Assembly (NCBI GenBank): GCA_946482325.1
Contig: CAMLRA010000002.1
Span: 1 to 64,000 of the forward strand
DNA: 64,000 nt
Source of the DNA: an uncultured Chromatiaceae bacterium
Lineage (GTDB): Bacteria; Pseudomonadota; Gammaproteobacteria; Enterobacterales; Alteromonadaceae
Direction of reading: 5' to 3'
The notes below the pieces were generated by a model. The model made no database searches. It was not told the DNA's origin and saw nothing but the letters and a program-made list of their open reading frames with translations. Both the position numbers and the translations under genes were made by a program. Of this stretch, positions 1-10,071 are shown in pieces (position 1 is the stretch's first letter; each line of letters begins with the position of its first letter).

Positions 1-3000
1 ATTGAGCCGCACTGCCACTGTCAGTTCGCTGCTCGCTGTACCGCCTTTCCCGTCGTTGATGCTGTATATCACAACATCGGAGCCCACATAGTCTTGCGCC
101 GGGGTATAAGTCAGACTGCTATCAGCCTCTATTTTCACCACACCGAAATTCGCCACCGCCTGACTGACCGTCAGCGTGTCATTGTCGGCATCCGTGTCAT
201 TCGCCAGTACTTTCACTTTCACCGCCTGATTCATCCGCGTGGTGGCGGTATCCGGTTTGGCCTGCGGCAGTTTATTCGAACTGACCGGCACTGCGACGCC
301 ACCCGGGTCGACAATAGCCGCATTGACTAAACCATCGGCATCATTCGGCCCGCCGTCTTCGACAGTCACCAGCACACACCAGTGACCAGCGGTCAAACCC
401 GGCGTATAAGACGCATCACCGGGCGGCGGACAGAAGCCACGTTCGCCGGGCGCACTACGGACTGTATTTTTACTGTCGATGATAAAGTCCACCCACCCTT
501 TGCTGCCGGAGTATTTGCGATACACCGCACCGATCGGGATCGGCTGGGCTTGCGGGAAGCTCACCTGATAACCTTGTCCGGCCTGAGGCAGGTCATAAGC
601 AATAAAATCGAAGACCCCACCGCTATTGCGGGCAGAAGTATCGAGTTCTATTTCAGTGAGCGCCAGTTGCAGACCACCACTGCTGCCCAATATCGATTGC
701 TGACCACGCCGCAGACAGGCGCCCGGCTCACCTTCCGCCAGGAACGCCTGCTGCTCCGTATCCGCTTCCGGCACTACGTTACATTCGTTGATGGCATCCT
801 TGTAATCCGGGATGCCGTCCCGATCTGCATCGGCGAAACCTTCCAGTGCATCCGGAATAAGATCGCCGTCGGTATCAATACTGCCCAATTCCGGCAATGA
901 TGGCTGCACCAGCAGGTAAAGCTGTGCTGTGGCACTCTGCGCCGGACTGCCATTGTCCGTTGCTGTGACACTGATCGGATACACACCCGGTGACAGCGAG
1001 GACGGATCTAAAGTGCGGCGGTTAGCATCACTCCCACTCAATGACACCGAGGATTGCCAGGTCAGCGTCAACACATCGGCCGCGTTGGCATCTGTCGCAG
1101 TTGCATCCAGCGTGACAAGGCCACCGTTGCGACTGACCGTCAGTCGGTTTTCACCTTGTTGGCTTGAGTTCAGGCTCAGCACCGGTGCCACATTATTTTC
1201 TGTGATCTGCACTGTGGTGCTGCGCTGTGAACCAGCATTGACACTGCCAAGCGTAATGACCACAGTTTCATTGTTATCACTGACCGCATCGTCCAACACC
1301 CCGAATTCCAGGCTGGTACTGAGGCCACTGCTGATTTCAACAGTACCACTGCTCAACGTATGGTCGTTGCTGCCGGCACTGCCAGACACTGTGTAAGGCA
1401 CCTGCACCGGATACTTCACCGCAGGACCATTGAGTAGCACTTCGACACTGACTGTACTGCCCTCGCTGACCACCTGATTTTTACTCAGCGACACCAGCGG
1501 ACTGACCCGCACTCGCTGCGATTTGGTCGCAGAATTGCCATCGGCATCGGTCGCCTGCCAATACACCACATGTTCACCCGGCGCAAAGAACAGCGAGCCA
1601 TTGAGCAGCGAAACCCGCAGCCTGCGGCCATTTCTGTCAACTGCAGTCGCAGTTCCCAGCTGTACACGGGTAAATAATGCAGTAGCCATGACTTCAACAT
1701 CGGCCGGCACTGTGATCACCGGCAGCAGTTCGTTGGCTGCACCAGTGATCGTCAGACTGACGATCGCGGTTGCCAGGCCTTTTTTACCATCACTGACACT
1801 ATATTTGAGCTCAACCGGGCCCGTGTATTGCGCCGGCGCAGTGTAACTCAGGCTGGTACCGCTGACCGTCACAGTCCCGACAGCGGCCGAAGCGCCGGCC
1901 AGCTGTAAGGTGTCGCCATCCGCATCTTTATCATTGCCAAGCACGCTCAGCACATATTGGTCATTATTGCTGCGCGCCAGACTCAACACATCATCCACTG
2001 CGACCGGTGCATCGTTGACCGGCGTAACAGTCAGGTCGTAGGTTGCCGCTGCAGAACTTTGCATTGCATCTTTGACAATAAAACTGAGGCTGTCTGTGCC
2101 ATGGTAGTCTTGTTGCGGTGTGTACAACCAGGCGTTGCCACTTTGGCTCAGAGTACCGTGTTTTGGCTGGGTCTGGATTTGCACTATCAATGCATCGCCG
2201 TCAGCGTCAGTTCCGCCGAGCTCAATACTGGCTGGTTCATCCTCATTCAGTGTGCTACTCCCTGGCGTCGCCACCGGTGCGGTATTCGCCAGCACTTCGA
2301 TACTAAAGGCCGGCAGGCTGGCGCTGGCTTTGCCGTCGCTGACACTAATCACGATACCACCGCTCAGGCCGGCATCACTTTGTGCCGGGGTACCGGACAG
2401 ACTGCCGTTAGCAGGATTAAAGCTGGCCCAGCCCGGTTTATTGCTGATGTTAAAAGTCAGAGTGTCATTGGCATCCGCATCACTGGCTGTCGGAGTGAAG
2501 CTATATGCCGCGCCGGCTTTGACGCTGGTTGCTGGGGTTCCGCCAATCACCGGTGCTTTGTTCCCTGTTTGCACTGTGATGCTAAAAGCCGGCAAGCTGG
2601 CACTGGCTTCTCCATCACTGACACTGATGACAATATTGCCGCTGGCCCCTACATCCGTTTCGGCAGGCGTTCCGCTGAGGGTACCGGTACTGCTGCTGAA
2701 GCTGGCCCAAGCCGGCACATTGCCAGCGCTGAAGATCAGTGTTGTACCGGCATCCGCATCGCTTGCTGTAGGCGTAAATGTATAGGCCACACCTGCAGTT
2801 GCTGTTGTTGGCGGTGTGCCCGAAATAACCGGAGCTACATTCAGGCTGACCGGCACCACAGCATTGGAAGCCACAGAGGGACTACCTGTACCCGCGGCGT
2901 TCGTGGCTGTGACGGTAAAGGTATAACTTTGACCTGTAGTCAGGCCGCTAATTGTCGCCGGAGAACCAGCAACATTGACCGGAGCGCTGGCAGGCGAGCT

Positions 3001-6000
3001 GTTGACGGTATATCCGGTAATAGCTGCACCGCCATTGGAGGCCGGCGCAGTAAAGGTCAGACTGACACTGGTTGCCCCTGTCACAGTCGCAGTCCCAATC
3101 ACCGGCGCATCTGGAACGACAGCGTTGACAGTGAAACTACGGCTGACCTGAGTTGCCGCCAGATAACTGCCGTTACCAGCCTGATCTGCGTTGATAGTAC
3201 AAGTGCCAACCGCAACAAAAGTCAAAGCGCCACCGCTGGTGATAGTACAAACGCCTGTGGTACTGGAAGTGAAAGTCACCGTCAGACCAGAATCGGACGT
3301 AGCAGTCAGCGTTGGCGTAGTGCCGAAGTTCTTAGCGCCCGGATTAGCGAAAGTGATGGTTTGCGCTGCTTTTGGCGTGATGCTGTTCGATACAGCGGAA
3401 GCAGGGCCAGTGCCGGCTGAATTATCTGCCGTCACAGTGAACGTGTAAGCCTGACCATTGGTCAGCCCCGTTACCACAATCGGCGAACCGGCGCCATTGA
3501 CCGGTGCGACATCAGCCGGACTGACAGTTACGGTATAACCGGTGATAGTGGTTCCACCGGTATTGACTGGTGCCGTAAAGGCGACGCTGGCCTGAGTATC
3601 GCCTGCAGTCGCAGTCACTGCAGTGGGCGTACCGGGAACGACCGCACTCACCGTGAAACTGCGGCTGACTTGCGTGGCTGGCAGATAACTGCTGTCACCG
3701 GCCTGATCCGCATTAATAGTACATGTCCCGGTGGTGACAAAAGTCAGAGCACCGCCACTGGTCACGGTACAAACGCCAGTGGTACTGGAAGTGAAAGTCA
3801 CCGTCAGACCAGAGGTCGAAGTCGCCGTCAGCGTTGGGCTGGTACCAAAGTTCTGCGCCCCTGGGTTAGCAAAGGTAATAGTTTGTGGTGCAGCCGGTGT
3901 CACACTATTCGACGCCGCTGACGCGGAGCCGGTGCCGGCCGAGTTGGTCGCAGTAACGCTGAAGGTATAAGCGACGCCGTTGGTCAGCCCTGTCACTGTA
4001 ATGGGCGAACTGGCAGCTGTACCAGTGATCCCTCCGGGGCTCGACGTCACAGTGTAACCACTGATATTGGCACCACCATTGCTGGCCGGTGCGCTGAATG
4101 TCACAGAAGCTTGTGTATTGCCCGCTGTGGCGGTGCCGATAGTGGGCGCGCCTGGCACTACCGCATTGACGGTAAAAGTCTGAGACACTGTTGACGCGGC
4201 ATTAAAACTGCCATTGCCGGCCTGGTCGGCATCAATTGTACAGCTCCCTGCTGTCACAAAGGTTAAAGCACCGCCGGACGTAATAGTACAAACGCTGGTG
4301 GTACTGGAAGTAAAAGACACCGTCAGACCAGAATCCGAGGTTGCTGTCAGCGTTGGCGTAGTGCCAAAGTTCTTTGCGCCTGGATTCGCAAAAGTGATCG
4401 TCTGATCAGCCTTTGGTGTCACCGCAGCGCTGGCGCCAGATGCAGTGCTGGTGCCAATGGCATTGGTTGCGGTTACAGTAAAGGTGTAAGCGGTGCCGTT
4501 GGTTAGCCCACTGACTACTATGGGGGAGCTCGCGCCGGTACCGGTGAACCCTCCGGGACTGCTGGTCACGGTATAACTGGTAATAGCTGACCCGCCATTA
4601 TTGCCCGGAGCGGTAAATGCGACACTGGCCTGGCCATTACCAGGCGTCGCCACGCCGATGGTCGGTGCGTCCGGCGCTGTGGGGATCGCCACAGTGTGAG
4701 CGGTGCCGCTGGTATAGGCCGACGGTCCGCTATTGTTCGCCGCATCACTGATATTGGTCGAACCATTCAGATTGACTTTAAGCGTGCCATTACCGCTGAT
4801 ACTACTCACTGTTACAGTTACACTACTACCGGACGACGCCGAAACCGCTGAGATAGTACCGGCAGCGCTACCAGTGGTGCCTAATGCAAAGTCGTCTGTC
4901 GAAATACCTGTGACTGCTTCATTAAAATTCACGGTGAAATCAACACTGGTGTCGGTCGAGACAGCGCCGCCAACCGGTGAAGTGCTGGTGACCGTGGGCG
5001 GCACACCATCGACCACCAGAGCTTTGTTGTTCCCCAGAGAATTGGCGGCACCCGGTGAAGCCAGTGTCAGAGTTGCATTATTACCTGCGGCGTCACGAAT
5101 AGTCCCGCTGTTCAGCGCCAGCGAATTTGTTGCGACGTAATCCAGATCGTTGCTGTTGTCACCATTTTGCACTGTATAGTTGAATGTTAAGGTCGTGCTG
5201 CCACTGCCACTGGCATAATTAATAGTCCGGTCTGTACTACCGGTTTCCAGCGTCAGTTGAGGGGTGCCGGTCACAGTCACAACTTCAGCAAAATTGACCT
5301 GAATGCTGATGCTGTCGCCAAGTTTATAAGTTCCATTGGCCGTACTGGCAGTGATACCACTGACTGTAGGAGCCACGCCGTCAATCACAAGATTTTTATT
5401 GGCACCAAGCGAATTCGCGGCACCGGGAGTTGCTAATGTCAGAGTTGCATTGTTTGCCGATGAATCTTCGATGTCGCCGCCATTTAATATCAGAGCGTTG
5501 GTGGCGGTATAGTCGAGATCAGTCGAGAGGTCTCCCGCCTGCACGGTATAACTAAAAGTCAGCGCAGAAGTTCCGCTGCCGCTACTGTAGTTGACTGTCC
5601 GGTCTGCGGTGCCTGTTTCCAGCGTTAGCTGCGGTGTACCGGTGACGGTGACATTTTCATCAAAATTCACCTGGATACTGACGGCGTCGCCAATTTTATA
5701 AGTGCCATTGGCGGTTGACGAGGAAACGGAGGTGACGGTTGGGGATGTGACGTCTACTTCGGCAAAATCAATTTGGTCCATAGAAATCGCGAGGATTTTT
5801 CCATCAGCGACTGCAAATCTCACTTGATCAATATTGGTCCAGGCACTGCCAAAAGTGAGTAAACCAGCATTGGCTGTATTTCCTGAACTGGAATCTTCTG
5901 CGCCGGTAGTCTGGCGATCGTAAATGATGGCCGCATTGCCTGTGCCATAAGTACCATCTGCAGTAAAGGTCACTGTTGCTGTTACAACCGGGTTACCGTC

Positions 6001-6393
6001 GTTATAGCCAGTTACCGTATAAATTTCAGCAGTTCCTGATCCCCCGCCCCACACTTCTGCACGTAAGGAAACTAATTTGAAGTTGTCGGTATTATTTGCA
6101 GATGCGAACTGAAAAAACGTACCCGTATTAGTCCCATACCAAATAGAAATAATGCCATTTCCACTACCTAATGTCGGTAACCCACCTGTAACATTGCTAA
6201 TAGTGTCGACGCGTATTGCATCATTAGAGGAATCTGCCGAGTACACAACACCGTCAAAAGTAATAGTTGGATTATTCTGAGTGGCACTCTCCTGCGGACT
6301 GATCGCATCGAAATTCTGGTCTGCTGGAGCTGCAGCCCAGGCTGCTGTACAAAACAAACCTAGGCTAAACAATACCGTTCTGCAAAAGTCCAT
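1..6393 (-). CDS. Giant secreted multidomain surface protein (FN3/Ig/cadherin-like repeats, choice-of-anchor U), 3' truncated
   Basis: The frame is open for 2,131 codons and leaves the window in frame. The start is the ATG after an AGGA motif; residues 1-20 form a signal peptide ending AWA. By my translation the order is: jelly-roll-like region (about 21-215), two near-identical Ig-like repeats (about 220-460, each with NGTYK(I/L)GD near its start), a further Ig-like domain, then fibronectin-III domains alternating with three Cys-paired modules starting QTITFANPGA. Next come two He_PIG-like domains, cadherin/Big_9-like domains, a HYR-like and a Calx-beta-like domain, a Ca-binding DTDGDLIPD type motif, a choice-of-anchor U-like domain (about 1,880-2,030) and another Big_9-like domain at the edge. 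Families with anchor U often end in a sorting tail such as GlyGly-CTERM, which would lie outside the window. Likely exported adhesin or matrix protein; the substrate is unknown. Confidence 0.85.
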   Translation of the reverse strand, partial: MDFCRTVLFSLGLFCTAAWAAAPADQNFDAISPQESATQNNPTITFDGVVYSADSSNDAIRVDTISNVTGGLPTLGSGNGIISIWYGTNTGTFFQFASANNTDNFKLVSLRAEVWGGGSGTAEIYTVTGYNDGNPVVTATVTFTADGTYGTGNAAIIYDRQTTGAEDSSSGNTANAGLLTFGSAWTNIDQVRFAVADGKILAISMDQIDFAEVDVTSPTVTSVSSSTANGTYKIGDAVSIQVNFDENVTVTGTPQLTLETGTADRTVNYSSGSGTSALTFSYTVQAGDLSTDLDYTATNALILNGGDIEDSSANNATLTLATPGAANSLGANKNLVIDGVAPTVSGITASTANGTYKLGDSISIQVNFAEVVTVTGTPQLTLETGSTDRTINYASGSGSTTLTFNYTVQNGDNSNDLDYVATNSLALNSGTIRDAAGNNATLTLASPGAANSLGNNKALVVDGVPPTVTSTSPVGGAVSTDTSVDFTVNFNEAVTGISTDDFALGTTGSAAGTISAVSASSGSSVTVTVSSISGNGTLKVNLNGSTNISDAANNSGPSAYTSGTAHTVAIPTAPDAPTIGVATPGNGQASVAFTAPGNNGGSAITSYTVTSSPGGFTGTGASSPIVVSGLTNGTAYTFTVTATNAIGTSTASGASAAVTPKADQTITFANPGAKNFGTTPTLTATSDSGLTVSFTSSTTSVCTITSGGALTFVTAGSCTIDADQAGNGSFNAASTVSQTFTVNAVVPGAPTIGTATAGNTQASVTFSAPASNGGANISGYTVTSSPGGITGTAASSPITVTGLTNGVAYTFSVTATNSAGTGSASAASNSVTPAAPQTITFANPGAQNFGTSPTLTATSTSGLTVTFTSSTTGVCTVTSGGALTFVTTGTCTINADQAGDSSYLPATQVSRSFTVSAVVPGTPTAVTATAGDTQASVAFTAPVNTGGTTITGYTVTVSPADVAPVNGAGSPIVVTGLTNGQAYTFTVTADNSAGTGPASAVSNSITPKAAQTITFANPGAKNFGTTPTLTATSDSGLTVTFTSSTTGVCTITSGGALTFVAVGTCTINADQAGNGSYLAATQVSRSFTVNAVVPDAPVIGTATVTGATSVSLTFTAPASNGGAAITGYTVNSSPASAPVNVAGSPATISGLTTGQSYTFTVTATNAAGTGSPSVASNAVVPVSLNVAPVISGTPPTTATAGVAYTFTPTASDADAGTTLIFSAGNVPAWASFSSSTGTLSGTPAETDVGASGNIVISVSDGEASASLPAFSITVQTGNKAPVIGGTPATSVKAGAAYSFTPTASDADANDTLTFNISNKPGWASFNPANGSLSGTPAQSDAGLSGGIVISVSDGKASASLPAFSIEVLANTAPVATPGSSTLNEDEPASIELGGTDADGDALIVQIQTQPKHGTLSQSGNAWLYTPQQDYHGTDSLSFIVKDAMQSSAAATYDLTVTPVNDAPVAVDDVLSLARSNNDQYVLSVLGNDKDADGDTLQLAGASAAVGTVTVSGTSLSYTAPAQYTGPVELKYSVSDGKKGLATAIVSLTITGAANELLPVITVPADVEVMATALFTRVQLGTATAVDRNGRRLRVSLLNGSLFFAPGEHVVYWQATDADGNSATKSQRVRVSPLVSLSKNQVVSEGSTVSVEVLLNGPAVKYPVQVPYTVSGSAGSNDHTLSSGTVEISSGLSTSLEFGVLDDAVSDNNETVVITLGSVNAGSQRSTTVQITENNVAPVLSLNSSQQGENRLTVSRNGGLVTLDATATDANAADVLTLTWQSSVSLSGSDANRRTLDPSSLSPGVYPISVTATDNGSPAQSATAQLYLLVQPSLPELGSIDTDGDLIPDALEGFADADRDGIPDYKDAINECNVVPEADTEQQAFLAEGEPGACLRRGQQSILGSSGGLQLALTEIELDTSARNSGGVFDFIAYDLPQAGQGYQVSFPQAQPIPIGAVYRKYSGSKGWVDFIIDSKNTVRSAPGERGFCPPPGDASYTPGLTAGHWCVLVTVEDGGPNDADGLVNAAIVDPGGVAVPVSSNKLPQAKPDTATTRMNQAVKVKVLANDTDADNDTLTVSQAVANFGVVKIEADSSLTYTPAQDYVGSDVVIYSINDGKGGTASSELTVAVRLN

Positions 6394-6510
6394 GACTTGT
6401 GATCCTGTCGCTGTCCAAAGAACTAACAGTGTAGTTATTGTTTAAAAAAATCGCAGCAGAACACAGCAAATATCGGAACAACATGTAGCAGACGACAAGC
6501 TGTAGGCAGC

Positions 6511-8175
6511 TCAGCGCCAGGACCATTCCCGGTTAAACACCGAATCCTTTTGCTGCTGATGGCTGGCAATCAGCAAAATGCCGTGCTGCTGAAAAGCAGC
6601 CAGCCGCTGCAGCAGTTGTTGCGCTAACTGTTGCTGCAGGCCGGCGAAGGGTTCGTCGAGTAATAACACGGCTGGTTTTTGTAGCAGTAAGCGTGCTAAG
6701 GCAAAACGTTTTAATTCGCCGCCGGACAAACCGACGCCATAATCGCCCAGCACCGTCAGCAAGCCTTGCGGCTGGTGCGCCAGCCAGTCGTCCAGCCCAA
6801 CCAGCGTCAATACCTGCACAAGTTCTTCATCCGTGGCGTCCGGCTTGGCCAAACGCAAGTCCGCCGCCACCGACAAACCAAATAAATAAGGCCGCTGCGG
6901 CAGATAACCGATGTGGCGATACAGCGCAGCTTCGGGCCATTGCTCCAGTGTCAGGCCCTGCAACTGCACTGCACCACCTAAAGCAGGTATTTCTGCTGCC
7001 AGCGTTTGTAGCAAACAGCTTTTGCCACTGCCGGACGGGCCTTTTAGCAGCACCATATCACCTGCTTTAAAGCTGGCGCTGACCTCACCGAGCGGCTGCA
7101 AAAAGCCAAATCGCAACTGTTGGATGTCCAACCGGATATCCTGTTGCAAATCTGGCGTAGCAGCCATCGTTTCATCTGGCAAAGCTAACCTGTGATCTGT
7201 CCCTGCCAGCACATTGCAGCGCTGCTGCGCCGCTCTGAGCTGACCATAACTTTGTGGCAGCAACACCAGCGGCAACAGTAGCTCAGTGAGCCCCAGCCAG
7301 GCCAGCACTAACCCCAGCCATAACGGCACCGCGAGCGGAAACGGGAGTCCAGTCTGCCAGACGTTCAGCATCGGCCAGCATAAAGCGGCGAGCCCCGCCA
7401 GCATCAGCAGCTGTAGCGCAAACTGCGCTGCCAGCTGGCCAAACTGCTGGTGTTGCTGCAATTGCAGCAGCTGCTGATCCAATCGGAGAAATTGCTGCTG
7501 CCTTTGCTGCCAATGGCCGGTGGTTAACAAGGTGGTCAACAATTGCAGGTTTTCCAGTAACAGGCCACGGCGGTGTCCCTGTTGCTGTATGTCTGAAACA
7601 GCTTGTTGCACAGGGCTACGCGCACCGGGGCTGCACCACCACATCGCCACAACAAGCGGCAACAGCAACAATGTTGTTACAGGCCAGAAAGCCGCGGGCA
7701 GCAACAGAAACACCAGCAGCAAAAAGGCAGCGCTCAGCAGACTGGCATAACCCAATGGATTCAGTAGCCGCAGCGGTAGCTGATCTAACAGGTCAATGTC
7801 GGCTATCAAGCGCTGCAAGCGGTCACCGCCGGCCAATATTGTGGTGCCGGTTCGCTGTGAAAGCGCGACAAATACCCGCAACCGCAGTACCGCCAGCAAG
7901 CGCAGCACCAGCGCATGCGACACCAGCCGTTCGCCATAACGACCGGCGGTGCGCACAATGGCAAAGAGCCGGATCAATGCGCCCGGCCTTAAATAATTAA
8001 AACTGGCGCCGACGCCGGCTGCTGCCGCCGCGCTGATAAACCAGCCTGACCAGGCCAGTAACGCGACTGCCGCCATGACTGTCAGCAGGCCTAAACTGAA
8101 ACTTAAGCTCCAGCCACCTTTGTGACTGAGCCATAAATCCCGTAGGCGGATGCCGGGCTTTGCACGGGCCTTCAT
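6511..8175 (-). CDS. cydC: Heterodimeric ABC exporter subunit CydC (cytochrome bd assembly)
   Basis: 554-residue ABC half-transporter: an N-terminal membrane domain of about six helices, then an ATPase with Walker A GPSGSGKS, signature LSGGELKR and Walker B VLLLDEP. CydDC exports cysteine/glutathione to the periplasm and is needed for assembly of haem-containing cytochrome bd. It is the last gene of the cyd cluster; its ATG overlaps the end of cydD by 4 nt, implying translational coupling. It is called CydC rather than CydD from its second position and LSGGELKR signature; the two subunits are similar, so the C/D assignment is the less certain part. Confidence 0.93.
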   Translation of the reverse strand: MKARAKPGIRLRDLWLSHKGGWSLSFSLGLLTVMAAVALLAWSGWFISAAAAAGVGASFNYLRPGALIRLFAIVRTAGRYGERLVSHALVLRLLAVLRLRVFVALSQRTGTTILAGGDRLQRLIADIDLLDQLPLRLLNPLGYASLLSAAFLLLVFLLLPAAFWPVTTLLLLPLVVAMWWCSPGARSPVQQAVSDIQQQGHRRGLLLENLQLLTTLLTTGHWQQRQQQFLRLDQQLLQLQQHQQFGQLAAQFALQLLMLAGLAALCWPMLNVWQTGLPFPLAVPLWLGLVLAWLGLTELLLPLVLLPQSYGQLRAAQQRCNVLAGTDHRLALPDETMAATPDLQQDIRLDIQQLRFGFLQPLGEVSASFKAGDMVLLKGPSGSGKSCLLQTLAAEIPALGGAVQLQGLTLEQWPEAALYRHIGYLPQRPYLFGLSVAADLRLAKPDATDEELVQVLTLVGLDDWLAHQPQGLLTVLGDYGVGLSGGELKRFALARLLLQKPAVLLLDEPFAGLQQQLAQQLLQRLAAFQQHGILLIASHQQQKDSVFNREWSWR

Positions 8176-9977
8176 GTCAGGTCTCCGATATCACGACGGC
8201 CCAACAGTTGGCCCTGACTAAACTGCAAAGCCGCATCAAGGAATCCAAGCTGCTGCCACTGATGGCTGGCGATGAGCAAGGTACGGCCGCTACTGAGCTT
8301 TGCCAGCAACAACGCCAGGTCCGCCGCAGAGTCCTGATCTAACTCGGCAAAAGGCTCATCCAGCAGCCACAAAGGCCGGTCTGCCAGTAATAACCGCGCC
8401 AGACACAGCCGCTGTTGCTGGCCACCAGACAACCCCTGGCCAGCTTCGCCCAATCGATAGTCCAGTGCATCAGCGTCGCCAAGCTCAGCCAGCAAACCGA
8501 CTTGTTGCAGGCAAGCCCGCAGCGCGGCGTCACTGGCCGCGGGCTTGGCCATGCGTAAATTCTCCGCTACTGAGCCAGCGAATAATTCCGGCGTCTGCGT
8601 CAGATAACTCAGCTGTTGCCACAGCTGTGGTCTGTTTGCTGCTGCAACCGGCTGACCAGCGAATTGATAGTCACCGTCAAAGTCAGCAAAACCAGCCAAC
8701 AGCTGCAAAAATGACGACTTGCCGCTGCCGCTGTCACCGCAGAGCAACAATCGCTCTCCGGCGTTGATTTGTAATGCTGGAATGATTAACCGCGGCAGCT
8801 GCGCACTGCCAAGCCGAACTTGTGTCAGCTGCAGCAGCGGCAGCACTTTATCGCTTGAGTCAAAGTGATGCAGGTTGGCGTTCAACAGACTGGCCGATGG
8901 CGAATTACCAACCGGCGTGACAGGTTCAGGCAACAACCACACAGGTTTGAGTGCCAGCGCCGCCGCCTCGGCCTGCGCTTTGGCATGATAATCACTACCA
9001 AGCTGGCGCAGCGGCTGATAAAACTCTGGTGCCAGTAACAAAATAAACAGTGCCGGCGCAAAAGCGACCGGCACTTCACCTTTGGCCCAGGGCAATTCAC
9101 CCAAAAGCCCAAGGCCTAAATACAACGCCACCAAGGCGATAGCCAGCGAGGCGAATAACTCCAGCACCGCGGTCGACAAAAACGCCAGCCTGAGTACCTG
9201 TAACGAACTGCTGCGATAACGCTCTGCGGCATATTCCAGCTGCGCTGTCGCCTGCGGAATAGCATTGAGCCGGCGCAGCAATGTCAGCCCCTGCAGAAAC
9301 TGCCACAGCCGCCCGCCCATCCGGCCCAGCTCCGCCAATTTTTCACTGCTGGCTTTGCTGGCCTCGCGGCCCACTAACACCATAAACAACGGCACCAGCG
9401 GCGCAGTCAGCAACAATAACAACCCCGCCAGCAGGCTGTGCCAGCAGACGACCACCGCAATCAGCAGCGGCGTCCAGATCACCAGAAACAGCTGCGGCCA
9501 ATAACGGCTGACATAACCGTCCAGCGCATCAACCTGCTCTGTGAGTAAGGTCGACAGCACACCATCGCTGCCAAAACGTTGTCGCGCCGGCCCTTGCGCC
9601 GCCAGCCGGTTCAGCAACTGCTGGCGCAGGTTTGTCCGTAGCAAACGACTGCTGTGTTGGGTCAGGCCATCACGCAGCAACAAACACAGCTGACGCAGCA
9701 CAAAGGCCAGCGCAAATTGCCATAACAAAACAAATGGAAATGCCGTCGCCGGCATGCCGTCTGACAGCCCAGCATCCGCAACAGAAGCGGCCAGCATGGC
9801 ATCTGCAATCAGCGCCAGACACCACATTTGCCACAGCAACAGCGGCACTGACAAAGCCGCTGCCAACACAGCCAGCAGCAGCTTTGGCCGGTACGGCTTT
9901 AGCCACTGCTGTAAAAGCGGCCGGACACTAGCCAGAGCAGATTTAGTCAGAACCAGAGTCCTCTTCGGCGTAGCCAT
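8172..9977 (-). CDS. cydD: Heterodimeric ABC exporter subunit CydD
   Basis: 601-residue ABC exporter half with an N-terminal transmembrane domain and a C-terminal ATPase containing Walker A GDSGSGKSS, signature LSGGQQQRL and Walker B LWLLDEPFAELD. It pairs with CydC to export thiols across the inner membrane, which supports cytochrome bd maturation. The chosen ATG (MATPKRTLVL) lies inside the 3' end of cydX, overlapping it by 35 nt in another frame; only a weak GGA lies upstream, so CydD is probably translated by coupling to CydX. The first ~20 residues fit a cytosolic lead-in to the first helix. Confidence 0.93.
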   Translation of the reverse strand: MATPKRTLVLTKSALASVRPLLQQWLKPYRPKLLLAVLAAALSVPLLLWQMWCLALIADAMLAASVADAGLSDGMPATAFPFVLLWQFALAFVLRQLCLLLRDGLTQHSSRLLRTNLRQQLLNRLAAQGPARQRFGSDGVLSTLLTEQVDALDGYVSRYWPQLFLVIWTPLLIAVVVCWHSLLAGLLLLLTAPLVPLFMVLVGREASKASSEKLAELGRMGGRLWQFLQGLTLLRRLNAIPQATAQLEYAAERYRSSSLQVLRLAFLSTAVLELFASLAIALVALYLGLGLLGELPWAKGEVPVAFAPALFILLLAPEFYQPLRQLGSDYHAKAQAEAAALALKPVWLLPEPVTPVGNSPSASLLNANLHHFDSSDKVLPLLQLTQVRLGSAQLPRLIIPALQINAGERLLLCGDSGSGKSSFLQLLAGFADFDGDYQFAGQPVAAANRPQLWQQLSYLTQTPELFAGSVAENLRMAKPAASDAALRACLQQVGLLAELGDADALDYRLGEAGQGLSGGQQQRLCLARLLLADRPLWLLDEPFAELDQDSAADLALLLAKLSSGRTLLIASHQWQQLGFLDAALQFSQGQLLGRRDIGDLT

Positions 9978-10056
9978 TTAATTCCAGCCACATCGCATTG
10001 ATAATGCCAAAAGAACAGGCCAGCAATACCCCTAAAATCCAGGCGAAATACCACAT
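9943..10056 (-). CDS. cydX: Cytochrome bd oxidase small subunit CydX
   Basis: A 37-residue protein starting MWYFAWILGV, with one transmembrane helix (about residues 3-25) followed by an acidic tail ending EEDSGSD. This is the hallmark of CydX, the small third subunit that stabilises the haem b595/b558 site of cytochrome bd. It begins 15 nt after cydB behind an AGAAGGA-type ribosome binding site, and its end overlaps the cydD start. The conserved MWYF(A/S)W N-terminus and the position between cydB and cydD make the call strong despite the size, which is easily missed by automatic annotation. Confidence 0.95.
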   Translation of the reverse strand: MWYFAWILGVLLACSFGIINAMWLELNGYAEEDSGSD

Positions 10057-10071
10057 GTTGTTGTCCTTCTA

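Noticed and set aside
1957..3420. A 487-codon plus-strand open frame across the giant protein gene
   Set aside because: Its translation is low-complexity, rich in Cys, Arg and Thr, without any domain. The minus strand reads clean FN3, He_PIG and cadherin-like domains over the same bases.
3190..4400. Regular DNA repeats of about 510 bp that might suggest a CRISPR or satellite array
   Set aside because: They encode alternating FN3 and Cys-paired domains of one continuous protein frame; spacing and identity follow protein modules. No CRISPR array was found in the window.
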